Source of the DNA: Okeania sp. SIO2C9
GTDB taxonomy: Bacteria; Cyanobacteriota; Cyanobacteriia; Cyanobacteriales; Microcoleaceae
DNA: 64,000 nt
Assembly (NCBI RefSeq): GCF_010672455.1
Contig: NZ_JAAHGO010000028.1
Span: forward strand, 37,542 to 101,541
Direction of reading: 5' to 3'
Shown here: positions 18,552 to 28,632 of the stretch, piece after piece
How positions within the stretch are numbered: the stretch's first letter is position 1
How the letters are laid out: each line of letters starts with the position of its first letter
Position numbers and translations under genes: made by a program
The notes under the pieces: model-generated
Database searches by the model: none
The model's input: the letters and a program-made list of their open reading frames with translations, nothing else
Told to the model about the DNA's origin: nothing

Positions 18552-18914
18552 TTAAATATTTTGAGATTCTTCCGATTTATTAACAAACCCGCCAATAAAA
18601 CTAGAAACAAAAGATAACACAATTGCCCCCAAAACTGCCGGCCAAAAACCATCAACTTCTAAACCAGGAGTAAAATATCCTGCCAATGATAAAGAAATTC
18701 CATTTACTACTAATAAAAACAACCCTAAAGTTAAAATTGTCAGAGGCAAAGTTAAAATTGTTAAAACTGGTTTCACAAACGCATTTACTAACCCCAAAAC
18801 AATTGCTGCAACTGCTGCTGCCGGAATACTATCAACTCTTACACCAGGTACAACAAAAGCTGTAATTAAAAGTGATAAAGTTGCCATTAACCAAGTTAGG
18901 AAAAAACTAACCAT
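18552..18914 (-). CDS. Phage-holin-family-4/YvlD-like small membrane protein
   Basis: The 120-residue protein has four predicted transmembrane helices: FFLTWLMATLSLLITAFVVPG, AAAVAAIVLGLVNAFVKPVL, LPLTILTLGLFLLVVNGISL and GFWPAVLGAIVLSFVSSFIGG. The LGLVNAFVKPVLTILTLPLTILT signature is split here as two overlapping parts and is typical of the YvlD/DUF360 family (phage holin family, superfamily IV). Members are widespread, non-phage membrane proteins with no firmly known function. It is convergent with the glycosyltransferase gene and followed upstream by the 19-kb repeat array. Confidence 0.85.
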   Translation of the reverse strand: MVSFFLTWLMATLSLLITAFVVPGVRVDSIPAAAVAAIVLGLVNAFVKPVLTILTLPLTILTLGLFLLVVNGISLSLAGYFTPGLEVDGFWPAVLGAIVLSFVSSFIGGFVNKSEESQNI

Positions 18915-19140
18915 AGCTATTTTTTTAACCTCCTCTTAATCGCGATTAAATTGTTTTATCTAATTATATAGTGTTTTTATAGCAGAAGGCATAGGGCAGA
19001 AGGCAGAAGGCAGAAGGAAAAATCTTACCTGGTCTAACTTTTAGACTCTTGAGCTGTCCGCGTCAGGAACAGTTTTAAGACTAATCTATAATTTTTCTTC
19101 ATTCCTTATTCCCTAAAAGCATAAAACGGTAGTGGTGCAT

Positions 19141-19996
19141 TGTAATGGTATAGACAGTGGGAGCATCTTACTCCCGTTCTCAGTCAGGGATGGGGCGGGT
19201 TTATCTAAATCAGGACTTACGCAAAGACACTATGTATAGAGTCTAGTAACTATTGTCCAATAGTTACAAGTACTATATATAGCGTATGTGCGTAAGTCCT
19301 ATAAATTTTATGTTAAGCAATTAATTTAATATTGTAATGGTATAGACAATGAGAGCATCTTGCTCCCGTTCTCAGTCAGGGATGGGGCGGGTTTATCTAA
19401 ATCAGGACTTACGCAAAGACACTATGTATAGAGTCCAGTAACTATTGTCCAATAGTTACAAGTACTATATATAGCGTATGTGCGTAAGTTCTATAAATTT
19501 TATGTTAAGCAATTAATTTAATATTGTAATGGTATAGACAGTGGGAGCATCTTGCTCCCGTTCTCAGTCAGGGATGGGGCGAGTTTATCTAAATTTTATG
19601 TTGAGCAATTAATTTAATATTGTAATGGTATAGACAGTGGGAGCATCTTGCTCCCGTTCTCAGTCAGGGATGGGGCAGGTTTATCTAAATCAGGACTTAC
19701 GCAAAGACACTATGTATAGAGTCCAGCAACTATTTGACAATAGTTACAAGTACTATATATAGCGTATGTGCGTAAGTCCTATAAATTTTATGTTAAGCAA
19801 TTAATTTAATATTGTAATGGTATAGACAGTGGGAGCATCTTGCTCCCGTTCTCAGTCAGGGATGGGGCGAGTTTATCTAAATTTTATGTTGAGCAATTAA
19901 TTTAATATTGTAATGGTATAGACAGTGGGAGCATCTTGCTCCCGTTCTCAGTCAGGGATGGGGCGGGTTTATCTAAATTTTATGTTGAGCAATTAA
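19141..19996. repeat. Composite array: six ~95-bp A units with three palindromic B inserts
   Basis: A units start at about 19141, 19333, 19525, 19620, 19813 and 19909 (TGTAATGGTATAGACAGTGG...CAGTCAGGGATGGGGC). B inserts at about 19211-19306, 19403-19498 and 19691-19786 start AGGACTTACGCA and end TGCGTAAGTCCT, an inverted repeat around a TAACTATTG...CAATAGTTA stem. B always sits after TTTATCTAAAT in A. Units without B are continuous. The order A-B-A-B-A-A-B-A-A suggests duplication of A and A+B blocks. The region 18960-19140 upstream and 19997-20202 downstream holds heptamers and a GGGCGGAACCCGCCCC hairpin, no gene. Confidence 0.85.
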
Positions 19997-20202
19997 GAAT
20001 AGGGCGGAACCCGCCCCTACTATTGCCACATTTTAAAGCAAAACTGCTGTATATCAAATTAAGCTGCCATAAGCAACACATAAATAATTCAAATTATTGG
20101 CCAAACAAAAATATTAATATTTGTATGGAACTTAATATAAAATTAACTATTAATTAAATAAAGTAGCAAGTTATTTATCAAAATCTCGCAAAAAGAAAAA
20201 TA

Positions 20203-22041
20203 ATGCTATCAAATGACTTTCTAGAAACAGTTTGGTTAATACCTTGCTATGCCATCATCGGCGCAGTTTCAGCCATACCATGGTCTCCCGGAATTATTAA
20301 ACGCACTGGGCCAAGACCAGCAGGTTATATTAATCTGATTATGACCTTCATCGCTTTCTTACATGGCTTAATCGCTCTATCAGTAGCTTGGAATCAACCA
20401 AATCAAGAATTATTAATACCTTGGCTAGATGTGGCCGGGCTAAATATCACCATTTCCCTAGAAATATCTACCCTCACTATTGGGGCGACTATATTAATTA
20501 CTGGTCTTAATCTTCTGAGCCAGATTTACGCGATCGCCTATATGGAAATGGATTGGGGATGGGCACGTTTCTACTCCCTACTGGCATTGTTTGAAGCTGG
20601 AATGTGTGCCTTAGTTTTGTGCAATTCCCTATTCTGGAGTTACATCGTTCTAGAAATTCTCACTCTGGGTACATATTTATTAGTGGGGTTGTGGTTTAGT
20701 CAACCATTAGTAGTGACAGGAGCAAGAGATGCTTTCCTGACAAAACGGGTGGGAGACTTATTTTTGCTCATGGGAGTAGTTGCTTTATTACCTCTAGCAG
20801 GAACTTGGAATTATACAGAGTTAGCTGAGTGGGCAAAAACTGCAAACATTGCTCCTACAACTGCTACCTTATTAAGTCTGACTTTAATTGCCGGACCTCT
20901 GGGTAAATGCGCTCAGTTTCCCCTACATCTGTGGTTAGATGAAGCAATGGAAGGACCAGTGCCAAGTACTATTTTACGGAATTCGGTGGTGGTAGCGGTC
21001 GGAGCGTGGGTGTTGATTAAAGTGCAACCTGTTTTAGCTTTATCTCCTGTTGCTTCCACAGTAATGATTGGAGTGGGAGTGTTTACAGCGGTTTGTGCTT
21101 CTTTAATTGCTATTGCCCAAATCGATATTAAGCGATCGCTTTCTTATTCGGTGAGTACTTACATGGGTTTGGTATTTATCGCTGTGGGAACTGGTCAAGA
21201 CGAAACTGCTTTGATGTTGTTATTTACATACGCTTGTGCGATGGCGTTGTTGGTAATGAGTACGGGTGGGGTAATTTTAAACTGTGTCAGTCAAGACTTG
21301 ACTCAATATGGTGGTTTGTGGTCTCGTCGCCCCATTACGGGAATTTCTTATTTAGTGGGTGCTGTTGGTTTAGTTGCTTTGCCTCCTTTGGGTAGTTTCT
21401 GGGTACTGTTGCAAATGACAGATTATTTGTGGAGTAGTCAACCTTGGTTAGTAGATGTGTTGTTGTTGGTGAATGGGTTCACTGCTTTTAGTATTATTCG
21501 GGAGTTTGGTTTAATTTTTTGCGGTAAACCTAAACAAATGACCGAGCGATCTCCTGAAGGTTTATGGTCTTTGGTTTTGCCGATGACTATTTTGGCTGGT
21601 TTTACGTTGCACGTTCCTCTGTTGTTGGGGCAATGGCAACTACTACCGGATATCGCGACTATTAATAAAACTGTTGCTGGTTTATTATTTTTATCCAGCG
21701 TGCTTGGTTTTGGTATTGGTGGTTTGATTTATTTAAATGATAAGTGGGAGAAACCAATTAAGTTTCCTTTCCCAGCAATACAAGACTTTTTTGCCTACGA
21801 TTTTTACACTGTAAAACTGTATAGAATTACTATTGTTTTTGTGGTGGGTTTGGTATCAAGAATTATTTCTTGGGTTGACCGCTATCTTGTGGATGGTGTA
21901 GTTAATTTTGTGGGTTTAGCTACTGTATTTGGTGGTCAAGGTTTAAAATATAATGTTTCTGGTCAGTCTCAGTTTTATGTATTGACAATTTTGATTGGTA
22001 TGACTCTATTATTAAGTTGGTTAGTAGTAGGTTTATTTTGA
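20203..22041 (+). CDS. ndhF: NAD(P)H-quinone oxidoreductase subunit F (CO2-uptake NDH-1 type)
   Basis: The 612-residue polytopic membrane protein is a proton-translocating subunit of the NDH-1 complex in thylakoids. It has the family core WLDEAMEGPVPSTILRNSVV (antiporter-like helix with lysine/glutamate network) and CASLIAIAQIDIKRSLSYSV. Its early IPCYAIIGAVSAIPWSPGII and RTGPRPAGYINL fit the NdhF3/F4 variants used for CO2 uptake rather than respiratory NdhF1. Together with the ndhD and CO2-hydration genes downstream it forms the ndhF-ndhD-cup module. No cupS is seen, which favours the constitutive NdhF4/D4/CupB (MS') type over the inducible CupA type; this paralogue call is inference. The next gene of the module is 3.5 kb away because of a repeat array. 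Confidence 0.85.
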   Translation: MLSNDFLETVWLIPCYAIIGAVSAIPWSPGIIKRTGPRPAGYINLIMTFIAFLHGLIALSVAWNQPNQELLIPWLDVAGLNITISLEISTLTIGATILITGLNLLSQIYAIAYMEMDWGWARFYSLLALFEAGMCALVLCNSLFWSYIVLEILTLGTYLLVGLWFSQPLVVTGARDAFLTKRVGDLFLLMGVVALLPLAGTWNYTELAEWAKTANIAPTTATLLSLTLIAGPLGKCAQFPLHLWLDEAMEGPVPSTILRNSVVVAVGAWVLIKVQPVLALSPVASTVMIGVGVFTAVCASLIAIAQIDIKRSLSYSVSTYMGLVFIAVGTGQDETALMLLFTYACAMALLVMSTGGVILNCVSQDLTQYGGLWSRRPITGISYLVGAVGLVALPPLGSFWVLLQMTDYLWSSQPWLVDVLLLVNGFTAFSIIREFGLIFCGKPKQMTERSPEGLWSLVLPMTILAGFTLHVPLLLGQWQLLPDIATINKTVAGLLFLSSVLGFGIGGLIYLNDKWEKPIKFPFPAIQDFFAYDFYTVKLYRITIVFVVGLVSRIISWVDRYLVDGVVNFVGLATVFGGQGLKYNVSGQSQFYVLTILIGMTLLLSWLVVGLF

Positions 22042-25000
22042 AAAGCGGTCAGCATTTCAGCAATCAGCTATCAGCTATATATAGGGAGGGGGAATACCAT
22101 TTGTAGGGAGCAAATGGTGGTTTAAAAGTAAATTTGCGTAATTGATTAAAAAGCCGTTTGCGTAGCATTCAGTAGGAAGAGCTGACCGCATAGTCAAAAA
22201 TAACTGTAATGCTTGGCTTGAATTTTTGAAATATTTAAGCCTGCCATAAAGCTGATTTAACAGCGGGTTAATTTACGGAAAAATTTCAATCATTTCCATG
22301 GATAATCTGTAGATTACACTTAAAAATTACCTGTGGGTTGTAGTAGACTAAAATTTTGAGATGTTGAATCTAATTTGATTTAGTATTCAGTAAATTTACA
22401 GGAAAAAATCTCAATCAATTATTTAGGGAAATCATCCATAGATGACAGTCAAAAATGGCGTTGCATAAATGCGGAATGCGGGTTTTAATAGTTTTGTGGA
22501 ATGGGCATATTGCCCGTTACTGATATTTTTTAGTAGCCAGGATACCCACCCCACTGATATTCATCCCGCTTCTCAGCAATGGCCAAAAATCACTCTGGTG
22601 GTTGGTTAATATTTGGGAAATTTTTAAGCTGATAGTTAACCTGATTTAGCAGGGGGTTAATTTGAGGAAAATATCTCAATTATTGGAATAAATAATCTGT
22701 AGATGACACTCATAATTAACCTGATTTAACAGTCACTTAATTTCCAGAAAAATATCAATTATTCCCACGAATAATCTGTATATGATACAGAAAAATCAGG
22801 GGTTTTCTCAGATATAAATTTTGAGATGTTGAATTTAGTCTGATGATGGAACTGATTTAGCAATGGGTTGATTGGAGGAAAAATTTCAATCAATAATGTT
22901 CAGAAAATTCTCTGTAGATAACGCTCAAAAATAACTCTGGTGGTTGGTTAATATTTGGGAAATTTTTAAGCTGATAGTTAACCTGATTTAGCAGGGGGTT
23001 AATTTGAGGAAAATATCTCAATTATTGGGAGCAATAATCTATAGATGATACGGAACAATCAGGAGTTTTCTCAGATATAAATTTTGAGATGTTGAATCTA
23101 ATCTGATTTAGTATTGGGTTGATTTACGGGAAAAATTCAATCAATGATGTTCAGAAAATTCTCTGTAGATGACACTCAAAAATAACTCTGGTCGTTGGCT
23201 AATATTTTTGAAATGTTTAAGCTGATTTAGCAGTGAGTTAATTTACGGGAAAACTTCAATTATTCCGTGAATAATCTGTAGATGATACTAAAAAATCACC
23301 CGTTGTTTGTACTAGACTAAAATTTTGAGATGTTGAATCTAATCTGATTTAGTAGTGGGTTGATTTACGGGAAAAATTCAATCAATGATGTTCAGAAAAT
23401 TCTCTGTAGATGACACTCAAAAATAACTCTGGTCTTTGGCTAATATTTTTGAAATGTTTAAGCTGATTTAGCAGTGAGTTAATTTACGGGAAAATCTCAA
23501 TTATTCTGATGAATAATCTGTAGATGATACTGAAAAATCAGGGGTTTTACTAGACTAAAATTTTGAGATGTTGAATCTAATCTGATTTAGCAGTGAGTTA
23601 ATTTACGGGAAAATCTCAATTATTCTGATGAATAATCTGTAGATGATACTGAAAAATCAGGGGTTTTACTAGACTAAAATTTTGAGATGTTGAATCTAAT
23701 CTGATTTAGCAGTGAGTTAATTTACGGGAAAACTTCAATTATTCCGTGAATAATCTGTAGATGATACTGAAAAATTACCCGTTGGTTTTACTAGACTAAA
23801 ATTTTGAGATGTTGAATCTAATCTGATTTAGTATTGGGTTGATTTACGGGAAAAATTTCAATCAATGATGTTCAGAAAATTATCTGTAGATGACACTCAA
23901 AAATAACTCTGGTCTTTGGCTAATATTTTTGAAATGTTTAAGCTGATTTAGCAGTGAGTTAATTTACGGGAAAATCTCAATTATTCTGATGAATAATCTG
24001 TAGATGATACTGAAAAATCAGGGGTTTTACTAGACTAAAATTTTGAGATGTTGAATCTAATCTGATTTAGTAGTGGGTTAATTTACGGGAAAATCTCAAT
24101 TATTCCGTGAATAATCTGTAGATGATACTAAAAAATCACCCGTTGTTTGTACTAGACTAAAATTTTGAGATGTTGAATCTAATCTGATTTAGTAGTGGGT
24201 TGATTTACGGGAAAAATTTCAATCAATGATGTTCAGAAAATTATCTGTAGATGACACTCAAAAATAACTCTGGTCTTTGGCTAATATTTTTGAAATGTTT
24301 AAGCTGATTTAGTAGTGAGTTAATTTACGGGAAAACTTCAATTATTCCGTGAATAATCTGTAGATGATACTAAAAAATCACCCGTTGTTTGTACTAGACT
24401 AAAATTTTGAGATGTTGAATCTAATCTGATTTAGTAGTGGGTTGATTTACGGGAAAAATTTCAATCAATGATGTTCAGAAAATTATCTGTAGATGACACT
24501 CAAAAATAACTCTGGTCGTTGGCTAATATTTTTGAAATGTTTAAGCTGATTTAGCAGTGAGTTAATTTACGGGAAAATCTCAATTATTCCGTGAATAATC
24601 TGTAGATGATACTGAAAAATCACCCGTTGTTTGTACTAGACTAAAATTTTGAGATGTTGAATCTAATCTGATTTAGCAGTGAGTTAATTTACGGGAAAAT
24701 TTCAATTATTCTGATGAATAATCTGTAGATGATACTGAAAAATCACCCGTTGTTTGTACTAGACTAAAATTTTGAGATGTTGAATCTAATCTGATTTAGC
24801 AGTGAGTTAATTTACGGGAAAATTTCAATTATTCTGATGAATAATCTGTAGATGATACTGAAAAATCACCCGTTGTTTGTACTAGACTAAAATTTTGAGA
24901 TGTTGAATCTAATCTGATTTAGCAGTGAGTTAATTTACGGGAAAAATTCAATCAATGATGTTCAGAAAATTATCTGTAGATGACACTCAAAAATAACTTC

Positions 25001-25593
25001 GGTCGTTGGCTAATATTTTTAAAATGTTTAAGCTGATAATTAACCTGATTTAGCAGTGAGTTAATTTACGGGAAAACTTCAATTATTTTGATTTGTAATT
25101 GTTTTAGGATTTTGTAACTGGTCAGTTATTTCCGCCATCCTGCGCTAGGAAACGGGGAACAGGGAATACAGGAATAAATAGTGAGGTACAGTTTTAAAAT
25201 TATAGCAATGAGCTTCAGGTATTTACAATGTCCAGCTCACAGGACAATCTAGAAAAGGTGTACAAAAAATAATGTGTAAATATGCCAGCGCACATTGCTA
25301 TAATATCTTTTTCCCTACTCCCTACTCCCTACTTCCTACCCCCTAAAATCCTAAAACTCCCTACTCCCTAAAGTCCTAAAATTTTCTACCTCATAAACCC
25401 CAAAACTGCTATAAAAATCTATGTCATGGCAGGCTATTATTTTAATTAGTTTGACTCTCTGATTAAGCTGGTTAATAATAAATTGTTATGAGGCAAAACT
25501 TTCAATCATCCCCATGAATAATTCCCACATCAAAATCAAAAATCTATGTCGTACTAAATTCAAATTTAATTAACAGAAAAATCACATAAAATC
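22042..25593. repeat. ~2.9-kb degenerate tandem array (unit ~120 bp) between ndhF and ndhD
   Basis: From about 22190 to 25090 a unit of ~120 bp repeats some 20 times. Each unit has CTGATTTAGCAGTGAGTTAA, then TTTACGGGAAAA, a TTCAATTATT/TTCAATCAAT part and AATCTGTAGATGATAC. Two unit types, one ending ACTAGACTAAAATTTTGAGA and one ending GGCTAATATTTTTGAAATG, alternate in higher-order blocks of 240, 360 or 480 bp. The type-2 ends occur at ~23215, 23455, 23935, 24294, 24534 and 25024. Central copies are nearly identical and edge copies decay. A ~125-bp foreign stretch (22456-22580) interrupts the left edge. No ORF is conserved through the units. The remaining part to 25593 has heptamers (CTACTCC) and a last decayed unit near 25455-25540. 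Confidence 0.9.
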
Positions 25594-27141
25594 ATGCTCA
25601 GTGTTTTAATTATAATCCCAATTTTAGGGGCAGCTTTAGTCGGATTTTTTCCAGGAAAAATTACCGATGAAAAATTACGAAAAATTACCTTAGCAATTGC
25701 CCTATCTCTAATAGCTTGGACTGTAGAAATTGCCATTAAATTTAACCTAAATAATCCAGGTTTACAATTTCAAGAACATTTTACCTGGATTCCCCAATTA
25801 GGTTTAACCTATAATCTTGGTATAGATGGTTTATCCCTACCATTACTCGCCCTAAATTCCTTACTAACATTCATCGTAGTTTATGGATATGGTAATAATG
25901 TTGATCGCCCGCGATTATACTACCCCTTAATTTTGTTAGTAAATGCTGGAATAGCAGGTGCTTTTCTCTCCGCAAACCTATTATTATTCGTTCTATTTTA
26001 TGAACTAGAATTAATCCCCATCTATTTATTAATAGCAATTTGGGGTAGTAAAAAACGAGGTTATGCAGCAACCAAATTTCTCATCTATACAGCAGTATCC
26101 GGAATTTTGATATTAGCAGGATTTTTAGGAATAACTTGGTTAAGCAATTCTCCTAGTTTTGATTATGACCTAATCTCCACCCAAGGACTATCCCTAAAAA
26201 CCCAACTTATATTATTAACCATTCTATTAGTAGGATTCGGCATTAAAATTCCATTAGTACCTTTACACACTTGGTTGCCAGATGCTTATGTCGAATCATC
26301 TCCCCCTGTCACAATTCTTCTAGGTGGAATATTAGCAAAACTAGGCACTTATGGACTATTGCGTTTTGCCTTAGGATTATTTCCCGAAACTTGGCAAATA
26401 GTCGCCCCTGGAATGGCAATAATTGGTACTTTTAGCGTCTTGTATGGAGCATTAGCAGCGATCGCTCAACAAGACATAAAACGGATGGTGGCCTACAGTT
26501 CGATTGGCCACATGGGTTATATTGTGGTTGCTGCTGCGGCCAATACACCTTTGAGTTTAGTGGGAGCTATTTCTCAAATGGTTGCTCACGGTTTAATTTT
26601 AGCGATTCTATTTCACCTGGTGGGTGTGGTGGAGAGCAAAGTTGGCACTCGCGAATTATCTGTTTTGAATGGTTTGATGAGTCCTGTGCGTGGTTTACCT
26701 TTTACGAGCGCTTTATTAATTATGGGTGGAATGGCAAGTGCAGGTATTCCGGGAATGGTTGGTTTTGCTGCTGAGTTTCTGGTATTTCAGGGTAGTTTTT
26801 CGGTGTTTCCTATTCCTACTCTTTTGTGTATTATTGCTAGTGGTTTAACTGCTGTTTATTTTGTGATTTTGTTAAACCGTACTTGTTTCGGCAAATTAGA
26901 TAATGATACAGCTTATTATCCTAAAGTGATTTGGTCTGAACGTACCCCTGCTTTAGTATTAGCAGTAGTGATTTTCTTTTTAGGAATTCAACCTACTTGG
27001 TTAGTGCGCTGGAGTGAAGCAACTTCCAATTTTTTAGTGACTAATTCTTCTATAGAAATTCAAAAGTCAAAAGTCAAAAGTCAAAAATTAGCTAGTTTGA
27101 TAAATACAGCAGATATTAATTTCCTGGAGTACAGAAATTAG
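25594..27141 (+). CDS. ndhD: NAD(P)H-quinone oxidoreductase subunit D (CO2-uptake NDH-1 type)
   Basis: The 515-residue antiporter-like membrane subunit of thylakoid NDH-1 pairs with the NdhF variant upstream. Hallmarks are NLLLFVLFYELELIPIYLLI with the conserved Glu of the proton path (about residue 133), PLVPLHTWLPDAYVESSPPV, AAIAQQDIKRMVAYSSIGHMG and GMVGFAAEFLVFQG. The core ends near residue 480. The tail then reads IEIQKSKVKSQKLASL, encoded by an AAAAGTC heptamer repeat (about 27061-27087), so an intergenic-type repeat has extended the C-terminus. NdhD3/D4 paralogues act in CO2 uptake; see ndhF for the paralogue question. Confidence 0.88.
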   Translation: MLSVLIIIPILGAALVGFFPGKITDEKLRKITLAIALSLIAWTVEIAIKFNLNNPGLQFQEHFTWIPQLGLTYNLGIDGLSLPLLALNSLLTFIVVYGYGNNVDRPRLYYPLILLVNAGIAGAFLSANLLLFVLFYELELIPIYLLIAIWGSKKRGYAATKFLIYTAVSGILILAGFLGITWLSNSPSFDYDLISTQGLSLKTQLILLTILLVGFGIKIPLVPLHTWLPDAYVESSPPVTILLGGILAKLGTYGLLRFALGLFPETWQIVAPGMAIIGTFSVLYGALAAIAQQDIKRMVAYSSIGHMGYIVVAAAANTPLSLVGAISQMVAHGLILAILFHLVGVVESKVGTRELSVLNGLMSPVRGLPFTSALLIMGGMASAGIPGMVGFAAEFLVFQGSFSVFPIPTLLCIIASGLTAVYFVILLNRTCFGKLDNDTAYYPKVIWSERTPALVLAVVIFFLGIQPTWLVRWSEATSNFLVTNSSIEIQKSKVKSQKLASLINTADINFLEYRN

Positions 27142-27189
27142 GTTTTTTTGTCAGATATAAAAACTCTGTAAGAATATTTCTCAAAATTC

Positions 27190-28632
27190 CTACTAATATC
27201 AAGTTTGGATAATTATAATGCAGTTGGTTGGGTTAAGCGCTAGCGCAACCCAACAACAATAATTATATTTGTTGGGTTTATCCTCTGAATAAGCTCCACT
27301 AAGGTGGACTCAACCCAACCTAAAAATTTCTACAAAGTGCCAAATTTTTATGATTTCCATTTAAGCAAACATGATATAACACCTAATACCTACCAGCTAA
27401 AACATCAAAAATTATGACACAAACAAAAACAAAACTTTTCCTATGAATTTGCCGAAATTAATTTCCCGTCTCGAAGTAGCGAAACCCAACAGATACAAAC
27501 TCAAACTTAATGTGCGAATAATTATTTATAATACCGTAGGTTGGGTTAAGCGCTAGCGCAACCCAACAAATATAATTATAGTTGTTGGATTTATCCTCCG
27601 AATAAGCTTCAACCAAATCTACAAAGTGCTACAAAGTGCCAAATTTTTATGATTTTCATTGAATCAAACATGATATAACACCTAACACCTAAAACCTCAA
27701 AAATTATGACACAAATAATAATAAAACTTCCCCCCTTCCAACATGAATTTGCCGAAATTAATTTCCCGTCTCGAAGTAGCGAAACCCAACAGATACAAAC
27801 TCAAACTTAATGTGCGAATAATTATTTATAATACCGTAGGTTGGGTTAAGCGCTAGCGCAACCCAACAAATATAATTATAGTTGTTGGATTTATCCTCCG
27901 AATAAGCTTCAACCAAATCTACAAAGTGCTACAAAGTGCCAAATTTTTATGATTTCCATTTAAGCAAACATGATATAACACCTAACACCTACCACCTAAA
28001 ACATCAAAAATTATGACACAAACAAAAACAAAACTTTTCCTATGAATTTGCCGAAATTAATTTCCCGTCTCGAAGTAGTGAAACCCAACAGATACAAACT
28101 CAAACTTAATGTGCGAATAATTATTTATAATACCGTAGGTTGGGTTAAGCGCTAGCGCAACCCAACAAAAATAATTATATTTGTTGGGTTTATCCTCCGA
28201 ATAAGCTCCACTAATGCGGACTCAACCAAATCTACAAAGTGCTACAAAGTGCCAAATTTTTATGATTTTCATTGAAGCAAACATGATATAACACCTAACA
28301 CCTAAAACCTCAAAAATTATGACACAAACAAAAACAAAACTTCCCCCCTTCCAACATGAATTTGCCGAAATTAATTTCCCGTCTCGAAGTAGCGAAACCC
28401 AACAGATACAAACTCAAACTTAATGTGCGAATAATTATTTATAATACCGTAGGTTGGATTAAGCGCTAGCACAACCCAACAAATACAATAATTGTTGTTG
28501 GATTTATCCTCAGGATAAGCTCCACTAATGCGGACTCAACCAAATCTACAAAGTGCTACAAAGTGCCAAATTTTTATGATTTTCATTGAAGCAAACATGA
28601 TATAACACCTAACACCTAAAACCTCAAAAATT
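27190..28632 (+). repeat. Four decayed tandem copies of the cup gene start plus its leader
   Basis: A ~305-bp unit is repeated upstream of the real cup gene. Each unit has a GTTGGGTTAAGCGCTAGCGC hairpin closed by AACCCAAC (at ~27225, 27540, 27838, 28138, 28450), a conserved leader (AACATGATATAACACCTAA) and an ATG followed by the first ~20 codons of cup. Pseudo-starts are at 27414, 27706, 28013 and 28319 (spacing 292, 307, 306, then 314 to the true ATG at 28633). Copies 2 and 4 encode a 34-residue frame (MTQIIIKLPPFQHEFAEI...QIQTQT stop); copies 1 and 3 carry a deletion and stop after about 9 codons. Confidence 0.9.

Noticed and set aside
22190..25090. CRISPR array
   Set aside because: Units of ~120 bp are contiguous with no unique 30-40-bp spacers, and no cas gene is near.
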